A DNA stretch of 64,000 nt from Natrononativus amylolyticus (GTDB lineage Archaea; Halobacteriota; Halobacteria; Halobacteriales; Natrialbaceae): the NCBI RefSeq assembly GCF_024362525.1, contig NZ_CP101458.1, forward strand, positions 2,604,001 through 2,668,000. Direction: 5' to 3'. Made by a program: the position numbers and the translations under genes. This document shows, in pieces, positions 47,666 through 55,596 of the stretch; the stretch's first letter is position 1, and every line of letters starts with the position of its first letter. The notes under the pieces were generated by a model that saw only the letters and a list, made by a program, of their open reading frames with translations, had not been told where the DNA came from and searched no databases.

Positions 47666-48328
47666 TCACTCGAGGTCGAGAACGGGCGACGCGCTCCCCT
47701 CCTCGAGTTCGGCCGACACCAGCGTTCGATACGCCCGGCGGAGCCGTTCCGACAGCGCCTGGTGGGAGATGTCGAGTTCGTCCGCGAGGTCCTGCATCGA
47801 GGTCCGGCGAGGGATATCGTAGTAGCCGTGTTCGACCGCGGCCCGCAGGGCCTCGTACTGCTCGGCGGTGAGCCCGATATCCGTCACGGTCTCCCCCGTC
47901 AGTTCCTGCAACCGCACGACCTCGGTGTCGACGTCGCGGTCTCGAATACGATCGAACGTCCGAGAGAGCGCGCACCGGTCGGGAAATCGCATCCGGAACA
48001 GCCACGTTCCGTCGGCCGCCGAGGCGGCCAGTATCGTCCCGCCCTCGTCGATCGGAATTTTCAGGATCTCGGTGATCTCGTCCGCCAGCTCGAGGTTGTA
48101 CAGAAACGACTCGTCGTCCCTGGTTCTGAGAAGTTCGTACCGTTCGACGGAGGGGTCGGCCGCGAGTGCGTCCTCGAGATCGGACCGGGCGACGCCGGCA
48201 CACCAGACGCCGGGGAAGCCGGCGACCGCCGCCTGCTCCAGCTCACACTCGAGCGACGGCACACGCTCGAACGTCGTTCCCAGCGCAGTCTCGCTGGCGG
48301 GTGCGTGAAGGTCGACGAGTGTAGCCAT
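47666..48328 (-). CDS. bacterio-opsin activator-type HTH regulator
   Basis: 220 residues from ATG 48328. The N-terminal half is the haloarchaeal sensor part. The C-terminal HTH_10 (about 160-215) has LTAEQYEALRAAVEHGYYDIPR and DLADELDISHQALSERLRRAYR. This is a very common haloarchaeal activator family. It is convergent with ilvA (45 bases) but is transcribed towards it, so direct control is uncertain. Confidence 0.9.
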   Translation of the reverse strand: MATLVDLHAPASETALGTTFERVPSLECELEQAAVAGFPGVWCAGVARSDLEDALAADPSVERYELLRTRDDESFLYNLELADEITEILKIPIDEGGTILAASAADGTWLFRMRFPDRCALSRTFDRIRDRDVDTEVVRLQELTGETVTDIGLTAEQYEALRAAVEHGYYDIPRRTSMQDLADELDISHQALSERLRRAYRTLVSAELEEGSASPVLDLE

Positions 48329-48438
48329 GCAGCCGTATTCGGGTCGCGAGAATAAAACACTTGTATTTAAAATCAGAGCATACACTCACAGGTTGTTTAT
48401 TAGTGTCGGCCGGTTTTCGGTCGTCTCGAACCCGGCTC

Positions 48439-49320
48439 TCACGTCGTCTCTGCAGGTTCGATCCCGTAACGGATCGTGAGAAACTGCCGCCCGCAGAGCC
48501 ACATCTCGTGGGTAGCGACGAGCACCGCGCCGTCGACCGGCGGGATCGGGCCGCCGTGACCCGCGGCCGGCCAGACGCGAAACGACTGGGCCATCGGGAG
48601 CGCGAGCGTGCCGACGGGCGACACCAGATACAGCCCGCCGTCGCCCACCCCGCGGGTCGTGAACCGAACGCCCGCGCCACCGTCCGGACTCCCGGCGTCG
48701 AGTGCGTCGGGACGCAGCACCGTCGAGAGGTTCGTCCCCGGCAGCGGCACCGCGACGTTCGCGTAGGTCACCCCGTCGCGCTCGTGGGTGGCGTAGACGG
48801 CGACGAACACGGCCTCGCCCGTCTCGGGGTCCGTTCGCGTCCAGACGCGAGCGTCCCGGCCGTCGACGGCGGTATCGAGGAAGGCGATCCGGCTCTCGAG
48901 GGTACGAACGCCGGCGGCCGAGCGCCCGGGCAGGTTGAGCTGTTCGATCCGCCCGGTCAGAAACGACGCCAGCCACGCCCCGGTTCGAAAGCCGCGGTGC
49001 CAGGTCGTCTCGTAGCTGAGGGCGTACTCCGCCGTTCGCTCGTAGAATCGGCGGATCTCGGGGTGGACGTCGCTCGAGTCGAACCCGGGGCGGTCGTAGA
49101 TCGAGAAGTCCTCGACCTCGCCGGGAGCCGGGCCGATCGTGATCGCCCGGCCGCTGGCCCACTCCGGGCCGACGTAGCGCCCGCCGAACAGCGACGAGAA
49201 CGGAACGTCGGTCACGACTCGAGACCGGAGGGAGCGGACGAGCGACCGCAACAGCGCGACGGCGGTCGCCGTGGCGGCTGTGAGGCCGGGAGCCGCCGCG
49301 AGAGTGCGAGCGAGCGACAC
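48439..49320 (-). CDS. conserved protein of unknown function
   Basis: About 293 residues from GTG 49320; TTG 49341 is an alternative. One possible membrane helix near the N-terminus (about 5-25) then a soluble, beta-rich domain. It contains an RPGFDSSDVHPEIRRFYERT segment near residue 70, and in its C-terminal part PVGTLALPMAQSFRVW and MWLCGRQFLTIRYG. I do not recognise it and see no catalytic signature. Divergent from ridA. Confidence 0.7.
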   Translation of the reverse strand: MSLARTLAAAPGLTAATATAVALLRSLVRSLRSRVVTDVPFSSLFGGRYVGPEWASGRAITIGPAPGEVEDFSIYDRPGFDSSDVHPEIRRFYERTAEYALSYETTWHRGFRTGAWLASFLTGRIEQLNLPGRSAAGVRTLESRIAFLDTAVDGRDARVWTRTDPETGEAVFVAVYATHERDGVTYANVAVPLPGTNLSTVLRPDALDAGSPDGGAGVRFTTRGVGDGGLYLVSPVGTLALPMAQSFRVWPAAGHGGPIPPVDGAVLVATHEMWLCGRQFLTIRYGIEPAETT

Positions 49321-49407
49321 TGCGTTCCCGTTCGCCCGCAACCCGCTTGGGTTCGCCGGTCGCGGCGTCCCGGTGTCGTTAAGGCCCCCGACGGGAATCG
49401 AACCGCC

Positions 49408-49788
49408 ATGAAGCGAATCATCAGCACCGACGACGCCCCCGCCGCGGTGGGCGCGTACAGCCAGGCGACGACCAACGGCTCGCTGCTCTTTACGGCGGGA
49501 CAGATCCCGATGACCCCCGACGGCGAGTTGCTCGACGGCGAGTCGATCGCCACCCAGACCGAACAGTCCCTCGACAACCTCGTCGCCATCCTCGAGGAGG
49601 AGGGCGCCGGCTCCGAGGACATCCTCAAGGTGACGGTGTTCCTCGGCGACATCGAGGACTTCGAGGAGATGAACGACACCTACAGCACGTACTTCGACGA
49701 CGAGCCGCCGGCCCGGAGCGCCGTCGAGGTGGCGAACCTGCCGAAGGGCGTCGGCGTCGAGATCGAAGCGATCGCCGACCTCGAGTGA
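49408..49788 (+). CDS. ridA: RidA-family enamine/imine deaminase
   Basis: 126 residues from ATG 49408. The RidA hallmarks are present: GAYSQA at about 14-19, FTAGQIPM, and the conserved arginine with the RSAVEVANLPKGVGVEIEAIA C-terminus. It hydrolyses 2-aminoacrylate and 2-aminocrotonate formed by PLP dehydratases such as the threonine deaminase encoded nearby. GTTAAGG about 28 bases upstream is a promoter candidate. The next small gene begins two bases after its stop region. Confidence 0.93.
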   Translation: MKRIISTDDAPAAVGAYSQATTNGSLLFTAGQIPMTPDGELLDGESIATQTEQSLDNLVAILEEEGAGSEDILKVTVFLGDIEDFEEMNDTYSTYFDDEPPARSAVEVANLPKGVGVEIEAIADLE

Positions 49789-49789
49789 C

Positions 49790-50020
49790 GTGCGCCCGCG
49801 GGTGAAGTCGGCGTTGCTGTGGGGCGCCGTCGGCTTTATGAGCTTTCTGGTGCTGGTCCAGGGCTACGCCCTCTACGACGGGCCACTGGTCTCGATCGGA
49901 CAGGGCGCGCTGATCGCCTTTTTCGTGGGGCTGGGGGCGGCAGCCAGCGCGTACGTCCTCGAGCACCGGGTGGCGGCGTGGTCGGCCCAGCGGGCGCTCG
50001 AGGCGGACGACGGCGAGTGA
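49790..50020 (+). CDS. small two-helix membrane protein (DUF7981-like)
   Basis: 76 residues from GTG 49790, one base after the ridA stop codon, so co-transcribed. Two membrane helices (about 8-28 and 36-58). A polar tail with AWSAQRALEADDGE. Function unknown. Confidence 0.65.
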   Translation: MRPRVKSALLWGAVGFMSFLVLVQGYALYDGPLVSIGQGALIAFFVGLGAAASAYVLEHRVAAWSAQRALEADDGE

Positions 50021-50083
50021 GCGCCCGGGCGACCGGTCCAGTCTCGTAACAGTTAAACGACCGACCCGGCTATCATCGGGTGA

Positions 50084-50165
50084 GCCAGGATGGCCGAACG
50101 GTAAGGCGCACGCCTGGAAAGCGTGTTCCCTTTCGGGATTCTGGGTTCAAATCCCAGTCCTGGCG
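50084..50165 (+). tRNA. tRNA-Ser (anticodon GGA)
   Basis: 82 bases. Acceptor GCCAGGA pairs perfectly with TCCTGGC, followed by discriminator G; no CCA is encoded. D-arm GCCGAACGGTAAGGC, anticodon stem GCACGC/GCGTG with loop CTGGAAA giving GGA, long variable arm CCC-TTTC-GGG as in class II tRNAs, and T-arm CTGGG-TTCAAAT-CCCAG. Reads UCC and UCU codons. Confidence 0.97.
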
Positions 50166-50167
50166 TC

Positions 50168-50193
50168 GCGAGGAACGAGCGAAGCGAGTTCCT
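50168..50193 (+). terminator. hairpin after tRNA-Ser
   Basis: CGAGGAAC and GTTCCTCG flank an 11-base loop containing GAGCGAAGCGA, immediately behind the tRNA. It may be a processing or termination signal, or a haloarchaeal repeat. Confidence 0.4.
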
Positions 50194-50356
50194 CGGAATG
50201 GCCGAACGGCGAAGCCGTGAGGCGTTTTCATGCCACAATCCCTGCGAGCGGTGCGTGGCGACGCGTAGCGCGAAAACGCGAATATAACTCAGAGGAGTCG
50301 GGCGCAACGAAATGAGTACGTCCGGCCGCGGTTCAAATCCCGGTCCTCGACGCCAC
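50190..50356 (+). pseudogene. broken tRNA-Ser-like copy with inserted structured DNA
   Basis: A D-arm-like AATGGCCGAACGG (50194-50206) and a T-arm/acceptor-like GGTTCAAATCCCGGTCCT (from about 50329), which matches the intact tRNA-Ser at 17 of 18 positions, lie in the right order. They are about 120 bases apart. The acceptor halves do not pair. An encoded CCA (50352-50354) follows. The insert contains nested inverted repeats. Either a decayed tRNA-Ser or a remnant of integration at its 3' end. Confidence 0.5.
50222..50279. repeat. nested inverted repeats inside the tRNA-like remnant
   Basis: GCGTTTTC (50222-50229) pairs with GAAAACGC (50272-50279), and inside it GCCAC (50232-50236) pairs with GTGGC (50255-50259). 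The element could fold into an extended hairpin. Confidence 0.45.
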
Positions 50357-50458
50357 AGCGCGTGCGAACGACCTCGAGACGCCGCTCTCGAGGGCGACAC
50401 CGTCACAGCGAGGGCGGAGAGCCGTCAGCGGGAGGCGAAAAAAGCGGGGCCGGTCGCG

Positions 50459-50623
50459 TCAGGGCTCGAGTTCGATCGGGGAATCGGTCGCGATCCAGCA
50501 GTCGGGGTCGTCACGATCTCTGAGCTCGAGGAGTCCGCGTTCACACACCACCATCTCGTATCGATCGTCCATGTCGACCCCGAGTGGAGAGTGGTCAGCC
50601 ACCAGTATGGTAAATTTCCGCAT
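50459..50623 (-). CDS. small acidic protein, unknown function
   Basis: 54 residues from ATG 50623 (MRKFTILVADH). It includes MVVCERGLLELRDRDD and DCWIATDSPIELEP, with two cysteines. The composition is typical of haloarchaeal proteins. It may belong to a small haloarchaeal family; I cannot name it with certainty. Divergent from the SRAP gene. Confidence 0.55.
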   Translation of the reverse strand: MRKFTILVADHSPLGVDMDDRYEMVVCERGLLELRDRDDPDCWIATDSPIELEP

Positions 50624-50739
50624 ACCAGTTCCGTTCGGGGCGGTAACCACCGGGTACCCCCGCTCGCGAACGGAGTATGAACCGCTTACGCCCGCGGCGA
50701 ACGGACACGGGTTTGGCCTCGCGCGCCGTACGACTGGGT

Positions 50740-51438
50740 ATGTGTGGACGATACACACTCTTCGTCGAGCAGGCCGACCTCGAGGAGCGCTTCGACGCGC
50801 GGTTCCGGGAGCCGTTCGGGCCGCGGTACAACGTCGCGCCCGGCCAGCGGGTACCGGTGATCACGAACGAGGAACCCGAGACGATCCGGGGCCTCGAGTG
50901 GGGGCTCGTCCCCTCCTGGGCCGACGACGACCGCAGCGGCCTGATCAACGCGCGGGCGGAAACTCTCGCCGAGAAGCCGAGCTTTCGGGGCGCCTACGCC
51001 CACCGGCGCTGTCTGGTGCCCGCCGACGGCTTCTACGAGTGGGTCGAGACCCCGGACGGAAAGCGGCCCTACCGGGTCGCCTTCGAGGACGACCGGCCGT
51101 TCGCGATGGCCGGCCTCTGGGAGCGCTGGAAGCGGCCGACGACGCAGACCGGACTGGACGCGTTCGGCGCCGGCGAGGGCGGTGAGGGGAGCGAGGACGC
51201 GGTGCTCGAGACCGTCACCGTCGTCACGACCGAACCGAACGAGCTGGTCGCCGGTCTCCACGACCGAATGGCGGCGATCCTCGAACCTGATCGCGAACGG
51301 GAGTGGCTCGAGGGCGGTCGCTCGGACGACTTACTCGAGCCGTACCCGGGGGACGAGATGCGGGCCTATCCGGTGTCGACGGCGGTCAACAGCCCGGCGA
51401 TGGACGAGCCGTCGCTGGTCGAACCGGTCGAACCGTGA
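50740..51438 (+). CDS. SOS response-associated peptidase (SRAP, HMCES/YedK family)
   Basis: 232 residues from ATG 50740. After Met removal Cys2 (CGRYTL) becomes the N-terminal nucleophile that crosslinks to abasic sites in single-stranded DNA. PRYNVAPGQ, NARAET, CLVPADGFYEW and the C-terminal VSTAVNSP are intact. It protects abasic sites during replication. The region from about 140 to 155 (GAGEGGEGSED) is a short acidic insertion, a frequent haloarchaeal feature. Confidence 0.95.
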   Translation: MCGRYTLFVEQADLEERFDARFREPFGPRYNVAPGQRVPVITNEEPETIRGLEWGLVPSWADDDRSGLINARAETLAEKPSFRGAYAHRRCLVPADGFYEWVETPDGKRPYRVAFEDDRPFAMAGLWERWKRPTTQTGLDAFGAGEGGEGSEDAVLETVTVVTTEPNELVAGLHDRMAAILEPDREREWLEGGRSDDLLEPYPGDEMRAYPVSTAVNSPAMDEPSLVEPVEP

Positions 51439-51454
51439 GAACGGGGGCCGGCAA

Positions 51455-51470
51455 AACTATATAAATACGT
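51455..51470 (+). promoter_or_regulatory. strong TATA-like box upstream of the thermosome leader
   Basis: AACTATATAAATACG lies about 180 bases before the thermosome ATG, far from the main promoter. It could give a long-leader mRNA or a small RNA. No gene is visible from 51485 to 51600. Confidence 0.35.
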
Positions 51471-51594
51471 GCCAGTCGACCGGTCACGGCTCAGGCAGGA
51501 ACCACGGTAACGAGCAGCACACGAAACGGGACATCGCCGCCCCTTCCGTCGTTTTTCCGACGCCATCCGAATCTCCGAGTACGATATGCGAGAA

Positions 51595-51618
51595 ACGAAT
51601 ACCACCACATTTATGTAG
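51595..51618 (+). promoter_or_regulatory. thermosome heat-shock-type promoter
   Basis: CGAA followed at close distance by TTTATG (51610-51615), 35 bases before ATG 51645. The arrangement of CGAA before a TATA-like TTTAT resembles heat-shock-responsive cct promoters of haloarchaea. Confidence 0.55.
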
Positions 51619-51644
51619 AAGGACAATCATAGAATCGGCTGACT

Positions 51645-53309
51645 ATGAGTCAGCGAATGCAACAGGGGCAGCCGATGATCGTCATGAGCGAGGACTCCCA
51701 GCGCGTCAAGGACCGCGACGCGCAGGATTACAACATCCGCGCCGCCCGCGCGGTCGCCGAAGCCGTTCGCTCGACCCTCGGCCCGAAGGGGATGGACAAG
51801 ATGCTCGTCGACTCGATGGGCTCCGTCACGATCACTAACGACGGGGTAACCATCCTGAAGGAGATGGACATCGACAACCCGACGGCCGAGATGATCATCG
51901 AGGTCGCCGAGACACAGGAGGACGAGGCCGGTGACGGCACGACGACCGCCGTCGCGATCGCTGGCGAACTGCTGAAGAACGCCGAGGACCTCTTAGAGCA
52001 GGACATCCACCCGACGGCCATCATCAAGGGCTTCCACATGGCCGCCGAGCAGGCCCGCGAGGAGATCGACGACATCGCGACCGAGATCGACACCTCCGAC
52101 GAGGACCTGCTGCGCAAGACCGCCGAGACGTCGATGACCGGCAAGGGCGCCGAGGTCAACAAAGAGCACCTCGCCCAGCTCATCGTCGACGCCGTCTCCG
52201 GCGTCACCGTCGAGACCGACGAGGGCGAGAACGTCGTCGACCTCGAGTTCCTCAACATCGAGACCCAGACCGGCCGCGCCGTCGGCGAGTCCGAACTGCT
52301 CGAGGGTGGCATCATCGACAAGGACCCGGTCCACGACAACATGCCCACGGAGGCCGAGGACGCCTCGATCCTGCTGCTGAACGACCCCATCGAGGTCGAG
52401 GAGACCGACGTCGACACCGAGGTCTCCGTCACCGACCCCGACCAGCTCCAGAAGTTCCTCGACCGCGAGGAAGAGCAGCTGAAGGCGAAGGTCCAGCACA
52501 TCGTCGACCTCGACGTCGACGTCGTCTTCTGCCAGAAGGGCATCGACGACCTCGCCCAGCACTACCTCGCCAAGGAGGGCATCCTGGCGACCCGGCGCGC
52601 GAAGAAGTCCGACCTCGAGTTCCTCAAGGAGGTCGTCGACGCCTCGATCGTCTCCGACTTAGAGAGCGCGACCGCCGACGACCTCGGCTTCGGCACCGTC
52701 ACCCGCGACGAGGAGGACGGTCACTTCTACGTCGAGGGCGAAGATTCCCACGGCGTCACCCTCCTGCTGCGCGGCTCGACCGAGCACGTCGTCGACGAAC
52801 TCGAGCGCGGCGTCAACGACGCCCTCGACGTCGTCGCACAGACCGTCTCCGACGGCCGCGTGCTGGCCGGCGGCGGCGCGATCGAGGTCGAACTCGCCTC
52901 GCGCCTGCGTGACTACGCCGACAGCGTCTCCGGGCGCGAGCAGCTGGCCGTCGAGGCGTTCGCCGACTCGCTCGAGCTCGTCCCGCGCGTGCTCGCCGAG
53001 AACGCCGGCCTCGATAGCATCGACACGCTGGTCGACCTGCGTGCGGCCCACGAGGACGGCCAGGTCCGCGCCGGTCTGAACGTCTTCTCGAACGACATCG
53101 AGGACACGTTCGAGGCAGGCGTCGTCGAGCCCGCCCACGCGAAGGAGCAGGCCGTGACCAGTGCGTCAGAAGCCGCGAACCTCGTGCTCAAGATCGACGA
53201 CATCATCTCCGCCGGCGACCTGTCGACGGACAAGGGCGACGACGAGGAAGGTGCACCCGGTGCCGGCGGCATGGGCGGCGGTATGGGTGGCATGGGCGGC
53301 ATGATGTAA
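51645..53309 (+). CDS. thermosome subunit (group II chaperonin)
   Basis: 554 residues. ATP-binding GDGTTT (about 95-100) and the start region [20 protein letters not shown] are typical, and the lid-domain helical protrusion is present. The C-terminus is an acidic stretch then GGM repeats ([12 protein letters not shown]), as in haloarchaeal CCT proteins. It folds proteins in a double-ring complex. Which of the alpha, beta or gamma subunits it is cannot be told from this copy alone. Confidence 0.95.
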   Translation: MSQRMQQGQPMIVMSEDSQRVKDRDAQDYNIRAARAVAEAVRSTLGPKGMDKMLVDSMGSVTITNDGVTILKEMDIDNPTAEMIIEVAETQEDEAGDGTTTAVAIAGELLKNAEDLLEQDIHPTAIIKGFHMAAEQAREEIDDIATEIDTSDEDLLRKTAETSMTGKGAEVNKEHLAQLIVDAVSGVTVETDEGENVVDLEFLNIETQTGRAVGESELLEGGIIDKDPVHDNMPTEAEDASILLLNDPIEVEETDVDTEVSVTDPDQLQKFLDREEEQLKAKVQHIVDLDVDVVFCQKGIDDLAQHYLAKEGILATRRAKKSDLEFLKEVVDASIVSDLESATADDLGFGTVTRDEEDGHFYVEGEDSHGVTLLLRGSTEHVVDELERGVNDALDVVAQTVSDGRVLAGGGAIEVELASRLRDYADSVSGREQLAVEAFADSLELVPRVLAENAGLDSIDTLVDLRAAHEDGQVRAGLNVFSNDIEDTFEAGVVEPAHAKEQAVTSASEAANLVLKIDDIISAGDLSTDKGDDEEGAPGAGGMGGGMGGMGGMM

Positions 53310-53310
53310 G

Positions 53311-53346
53311 AGCGGTTCGGAGCGAACGAAGTGAGCGAGAACCGCT
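53311..53346 (+). terminator. hairpin after thermosome gene
   Basis: AGCGGTTC (53311-53318) pairs with GAACCGCT (53339-53346), loop with GAACGAAGTGAGCG. It starts two bases after the stop and is a candidate terminator or REP-like repeat. Confidence 0.4.
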
Positions 53347-53355
53347 GAAATGCGA

Positions 53356-53397
53356 ACGGGCGCGGTGCGCCCGTGAGCAGTGCGGTTCGGACCGAAC
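53356..53397. repeat. two further inverted repeats downstream of thermosome
   Basis: ACGGGCGC-GGT-GCGCCCGT (53356-53374) and GTTCGG-A-CCGAAC (53385-53397). Together with the previous hairpin they form three palindromes within 90 bases; otherwise the 263-base gap to the next gene holds only a promoter box (TTTATACT, about 53543-53550). Confidence 0.4.
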
Positions 53398-53572
53398 GGG
53401 TCCTCACCCCGCCGTCCGACCGCTCGAGCCGACGACCGATTCTTCCGTTTTTCCCACAGCGACGGCACTCGTCGACCGAGCGGGGCGCTCAGGCGCCGCG
53501 GTGTGCCGCGGCGTCCGACCGGATCTCGAGTCCGGTTCCGGCTTTATACTCCTCGAGGGTGTACGACTCCCG

Positions 53573-54832
53573 ATGGACGTCCGGACGTTCCCGGTACTCG
53601 CCGCGGATGACCAGCGGCTGGTCGACCGGCTCGCGGTGGCAACGAGCCGGCCCGCCGCCCGCGTGCTGGCGTACCTCCTCCGTCGGGACGCAGACGACGA
53701 CCTCGCATCGGTCGCCAGCCGAACGGCGATCGGGATCGGAACCGGCGAACACGAAAAGAGCGTGGCGAGGGCGCTCGAGGCGCTCCGGAGTGCGGACCTG
53801 GTGACGAAGACGACGGCGAAGACCGCGGGAAGCGGCCGCCCGCCCGACCGGTGGGCCGTCCGCCGGCCGGAAGCGGCGACGGTTCGGACGTTGTACCGCC
53901 ACCACGCGAGGGCGTTGCTCGCCCAGGCCGAGCGACTCGAGGGCGAGCTCTCGGCGGCACTGCCGGCCGAATCGACCGCAGCGACCGGCGGGACGGGGTC
54001 GCTGGCGATCGGTCTCAACTGGGAGCCCAACGCCCTCCACCTGCCGCTGTTCGCGGCTCGGGACGCGCTCCCGGACTCGCCGTCGCTGTCGTTCGAATCG
54101 TACGCGGGATCGCGTGCAGTGGTCGCCGCCGTCGCGGCGGGCGACGTCGACCTCGGCGTCGCCGGCGCGGTGACCGCCTGTCGGGAGCGGCGGGCGGGCC
54201 GCGAGATCGTCCCCGTCGCGGTGATCTTCCAGCGCTCGACCGTCGTGCTCTGTGCCCTCGAGGGGCGGTTCGACGAGCCGTTCACGTCGATGGCACAGCT
54301 CGGGGGCCGGCGCGTCGGCATTCCCTCGGGAACCGAAACCGGACTGTTGGCCCGGTTCCTGCTCGAGCAGGCCGGGCTCGCCGAGGCGGTCGACATCGTC
54401 GACCTCGCGGGCGAGGAGCGGACGGCGCTCGTCTCCGGAGAGGTCGACGCCGTCACCGGAATGAGCCCCGATCCGGGGCGCCTGGAGCGAGAGGGCCACA
54501 CCGTCGAGGTGGTGGCGATGGCCGAGCAGTACCCCGTGTACGGCCCCGCGCTGATCGTCCACCGGGAGACGCTCGAGCGACGCCGGCCGCTCCTCGAGCG
54601 GGCCCTGACCGCGGTGATGGCGGGCCGGGCGAGCGCGACCGGGCAACCGGCGGTCGACGCCGTGGCGACGAGCGCCGGCGAGACGCCCGCGGGGGTCGCC
54701 CGGACGTTCGAGCGAGCGGTCGAGCGGTTCGACGCGGGCGAGACGGTCAGAAAGCGCGGCTGGGGGTGGCACACCCCCGACGGGTGGGCGGGCGTGCGGA
54801 CCGCGCTGTCCGGGGTGGCGAGTCGGCCATGA
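53573..54832 (+). CDS. winged-helix domain fused to NMT1/THI5-like substrate-binding domain
   Basis: 419 residues from ATG 53573. Residues 15-100 form a winged helix (LAYLLRRDADDDLASVASRT as core, EKSVARALEALRSADLV as recognition helix), then a helical linker to about 130. From 143 a periplasmic-type binding domain follows: LNWEPNALHLPLFAA at 148-162, GIPSGTETGLLARF, and a C-terminal GWGW (396-399). There is no signal peptide or lipobox, so it stays in the cytoplasm. A TTTATACT box lies 25 bases upstream. It shares motifs with the lipoprotein at 57195-58250 and opens the transporter operon. Likely a ligand-sensing transcription factor. Confidence 0.85.
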   Translation: MDVRTFPVLAADDQRLVDRLAVATSRPAARVLAYLLRRDADDDLASVASRTAIGIGTGEHEKSVARALEALRSADLVTKTTAKTAGSGRPPDRWAVRRPEAATVRTLYRHHARALLAQAERLEGELSAALPAESTAATGGTGSLAIGLNWEPNALHLPLFAARDALPDSPSLSFESYAGSRAVVAAVAAGDVDLGVAGAVTACRERRAGREIVPVAVIFQRSTVVLCALEGRFDEPFTSMAQLGGRRVGIPSGTETGLLARFLLEQAGLAEAVDIVDLAGEERTALVSGEVDAVTGMSPDPGRLEREGHTVEVVAMAEQYPVYGPALIVHRETLERRRPLLERALTAVMAGRASATGQPAVDAVATSAGETPAGVARTFERAVERFDAGETVRKRGWGWHTPDGWAGVRTALSGVASRP

Positions 54833-55596
54833 TCCGGGCGAGCGGCCTCACCGTGGCCTACGAGGACGTCGTCGCGCTCGAGGGCGTCGACCTCGAGGTG
54901 GCGGCTGGAGAGTTCGTCACCATCGTCGGCCCCTCGGGCTGTGGGAAGACGACCCTGCTACGGGCGATCGCGGGCCTGGAGGAGCCCACGCGGGGGGCGG
55001 TGCTGATCGACGGACGCGAGCCGGCGGCCGCCCGGGCGGCCGGAAACCTCGGATTCGTCTTCCAGCGGCACACGCTGTTCCCCTGGAAGACGGCGCTGCA
55101 GAACGTGACCTTCCTCCGGACGGTCGCCGGAAAACCCGCCGAGACGGATCGGGCGGCCGACCTCCTCGAGCGCGTCGGCCTCGGCGGGGCCGAACACCGC
55201 TACCCCGAGGAGCTCTCCGGCGGGATGGCCCAGCGGGTAGCGATCGCCCGCGCGCTCCACCTCGGGGCCGACCTGCTGTTGATGGACGAGCCGTTCGGCG
55301 AACTCGACGAGATCACCCGCGAGGAACTGGGCGTCGAGCTCCGGGAGCTCTGGCGGCGCGAGCGGAAGACGGTGCTGTTCGTCACCCACAGCGTGCCCGA
55401 GGCCGTCCTGCTCGCCGACCGCTGCCTGCTGGTCGACGGCCCGCCCGGACGGCTCACGGCGTCGTTCGAGGTCGACCTGCCCCGGCCGCGCGACGAGAGC
55501 GTCTTCGAGTCACGGGCGTTCCAGCGCCAGGTCGCGGCCGTCCGCTCGAGCCTCCACGGCGCGCGCGCCGAACGGACCCGACAGCGGGACCCATGA
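54829..55596 (+). CDS. ABC transporter ATPase (nitrate/sulfonate/thiamine-precursor type)
   Basis: 255 residues, starting at the ATGA overlapping the previous stop. Walker A GPSGCGKTT (34-42), signature LSGGMAQR (about 128-135), Walker B LLLMDEPFGELDE, and an H-loop TH. The class matches TauB/SsuB/ThiZ. It is the only ATPase in this cluster and probably energises the adjacent permease and perhaps the convergent one too. Overlaps the next gene by four bases. Confidence 0.93.
   Translation: MIRASGLTVAYEDVVALEGVDLEVAAGEFVTIVGPSGCGKTTLLRAIAGLEEPTRGAVLIDGREPAAARAAGNLGFVFQRHTLFPWKTALQNVTFLRTVAGKPAETDRAADLLERVGLGGAEHRYPEELSGGMAQRVAIARALHLGADLLLMDEPFGELDEITREELGVELRELWRRERKTVLFVTHSVPEAVLLADRCLLVDGPPGRLTASFEVDLPRPRDESVFESRAFQRQVAAVRSSLHGARAERTRQRDP

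Noticed and set aside
50053-50406. A minus-strand frame containing GFEPRIPKG and RAPYRSAILAHP.
   Set aside because: This is the well-known spurious translation of a tRNA-Ser gene. The second GFEPR inside it helped reveal the tRNA-like remnant.
53489-54772. A 427-codon minus-strand frame opposite the winged-helix fusion.
   Set aside because: No domain is recognisable and the composition is Arg-rich; the plus strand has clear binding-protein motifs.
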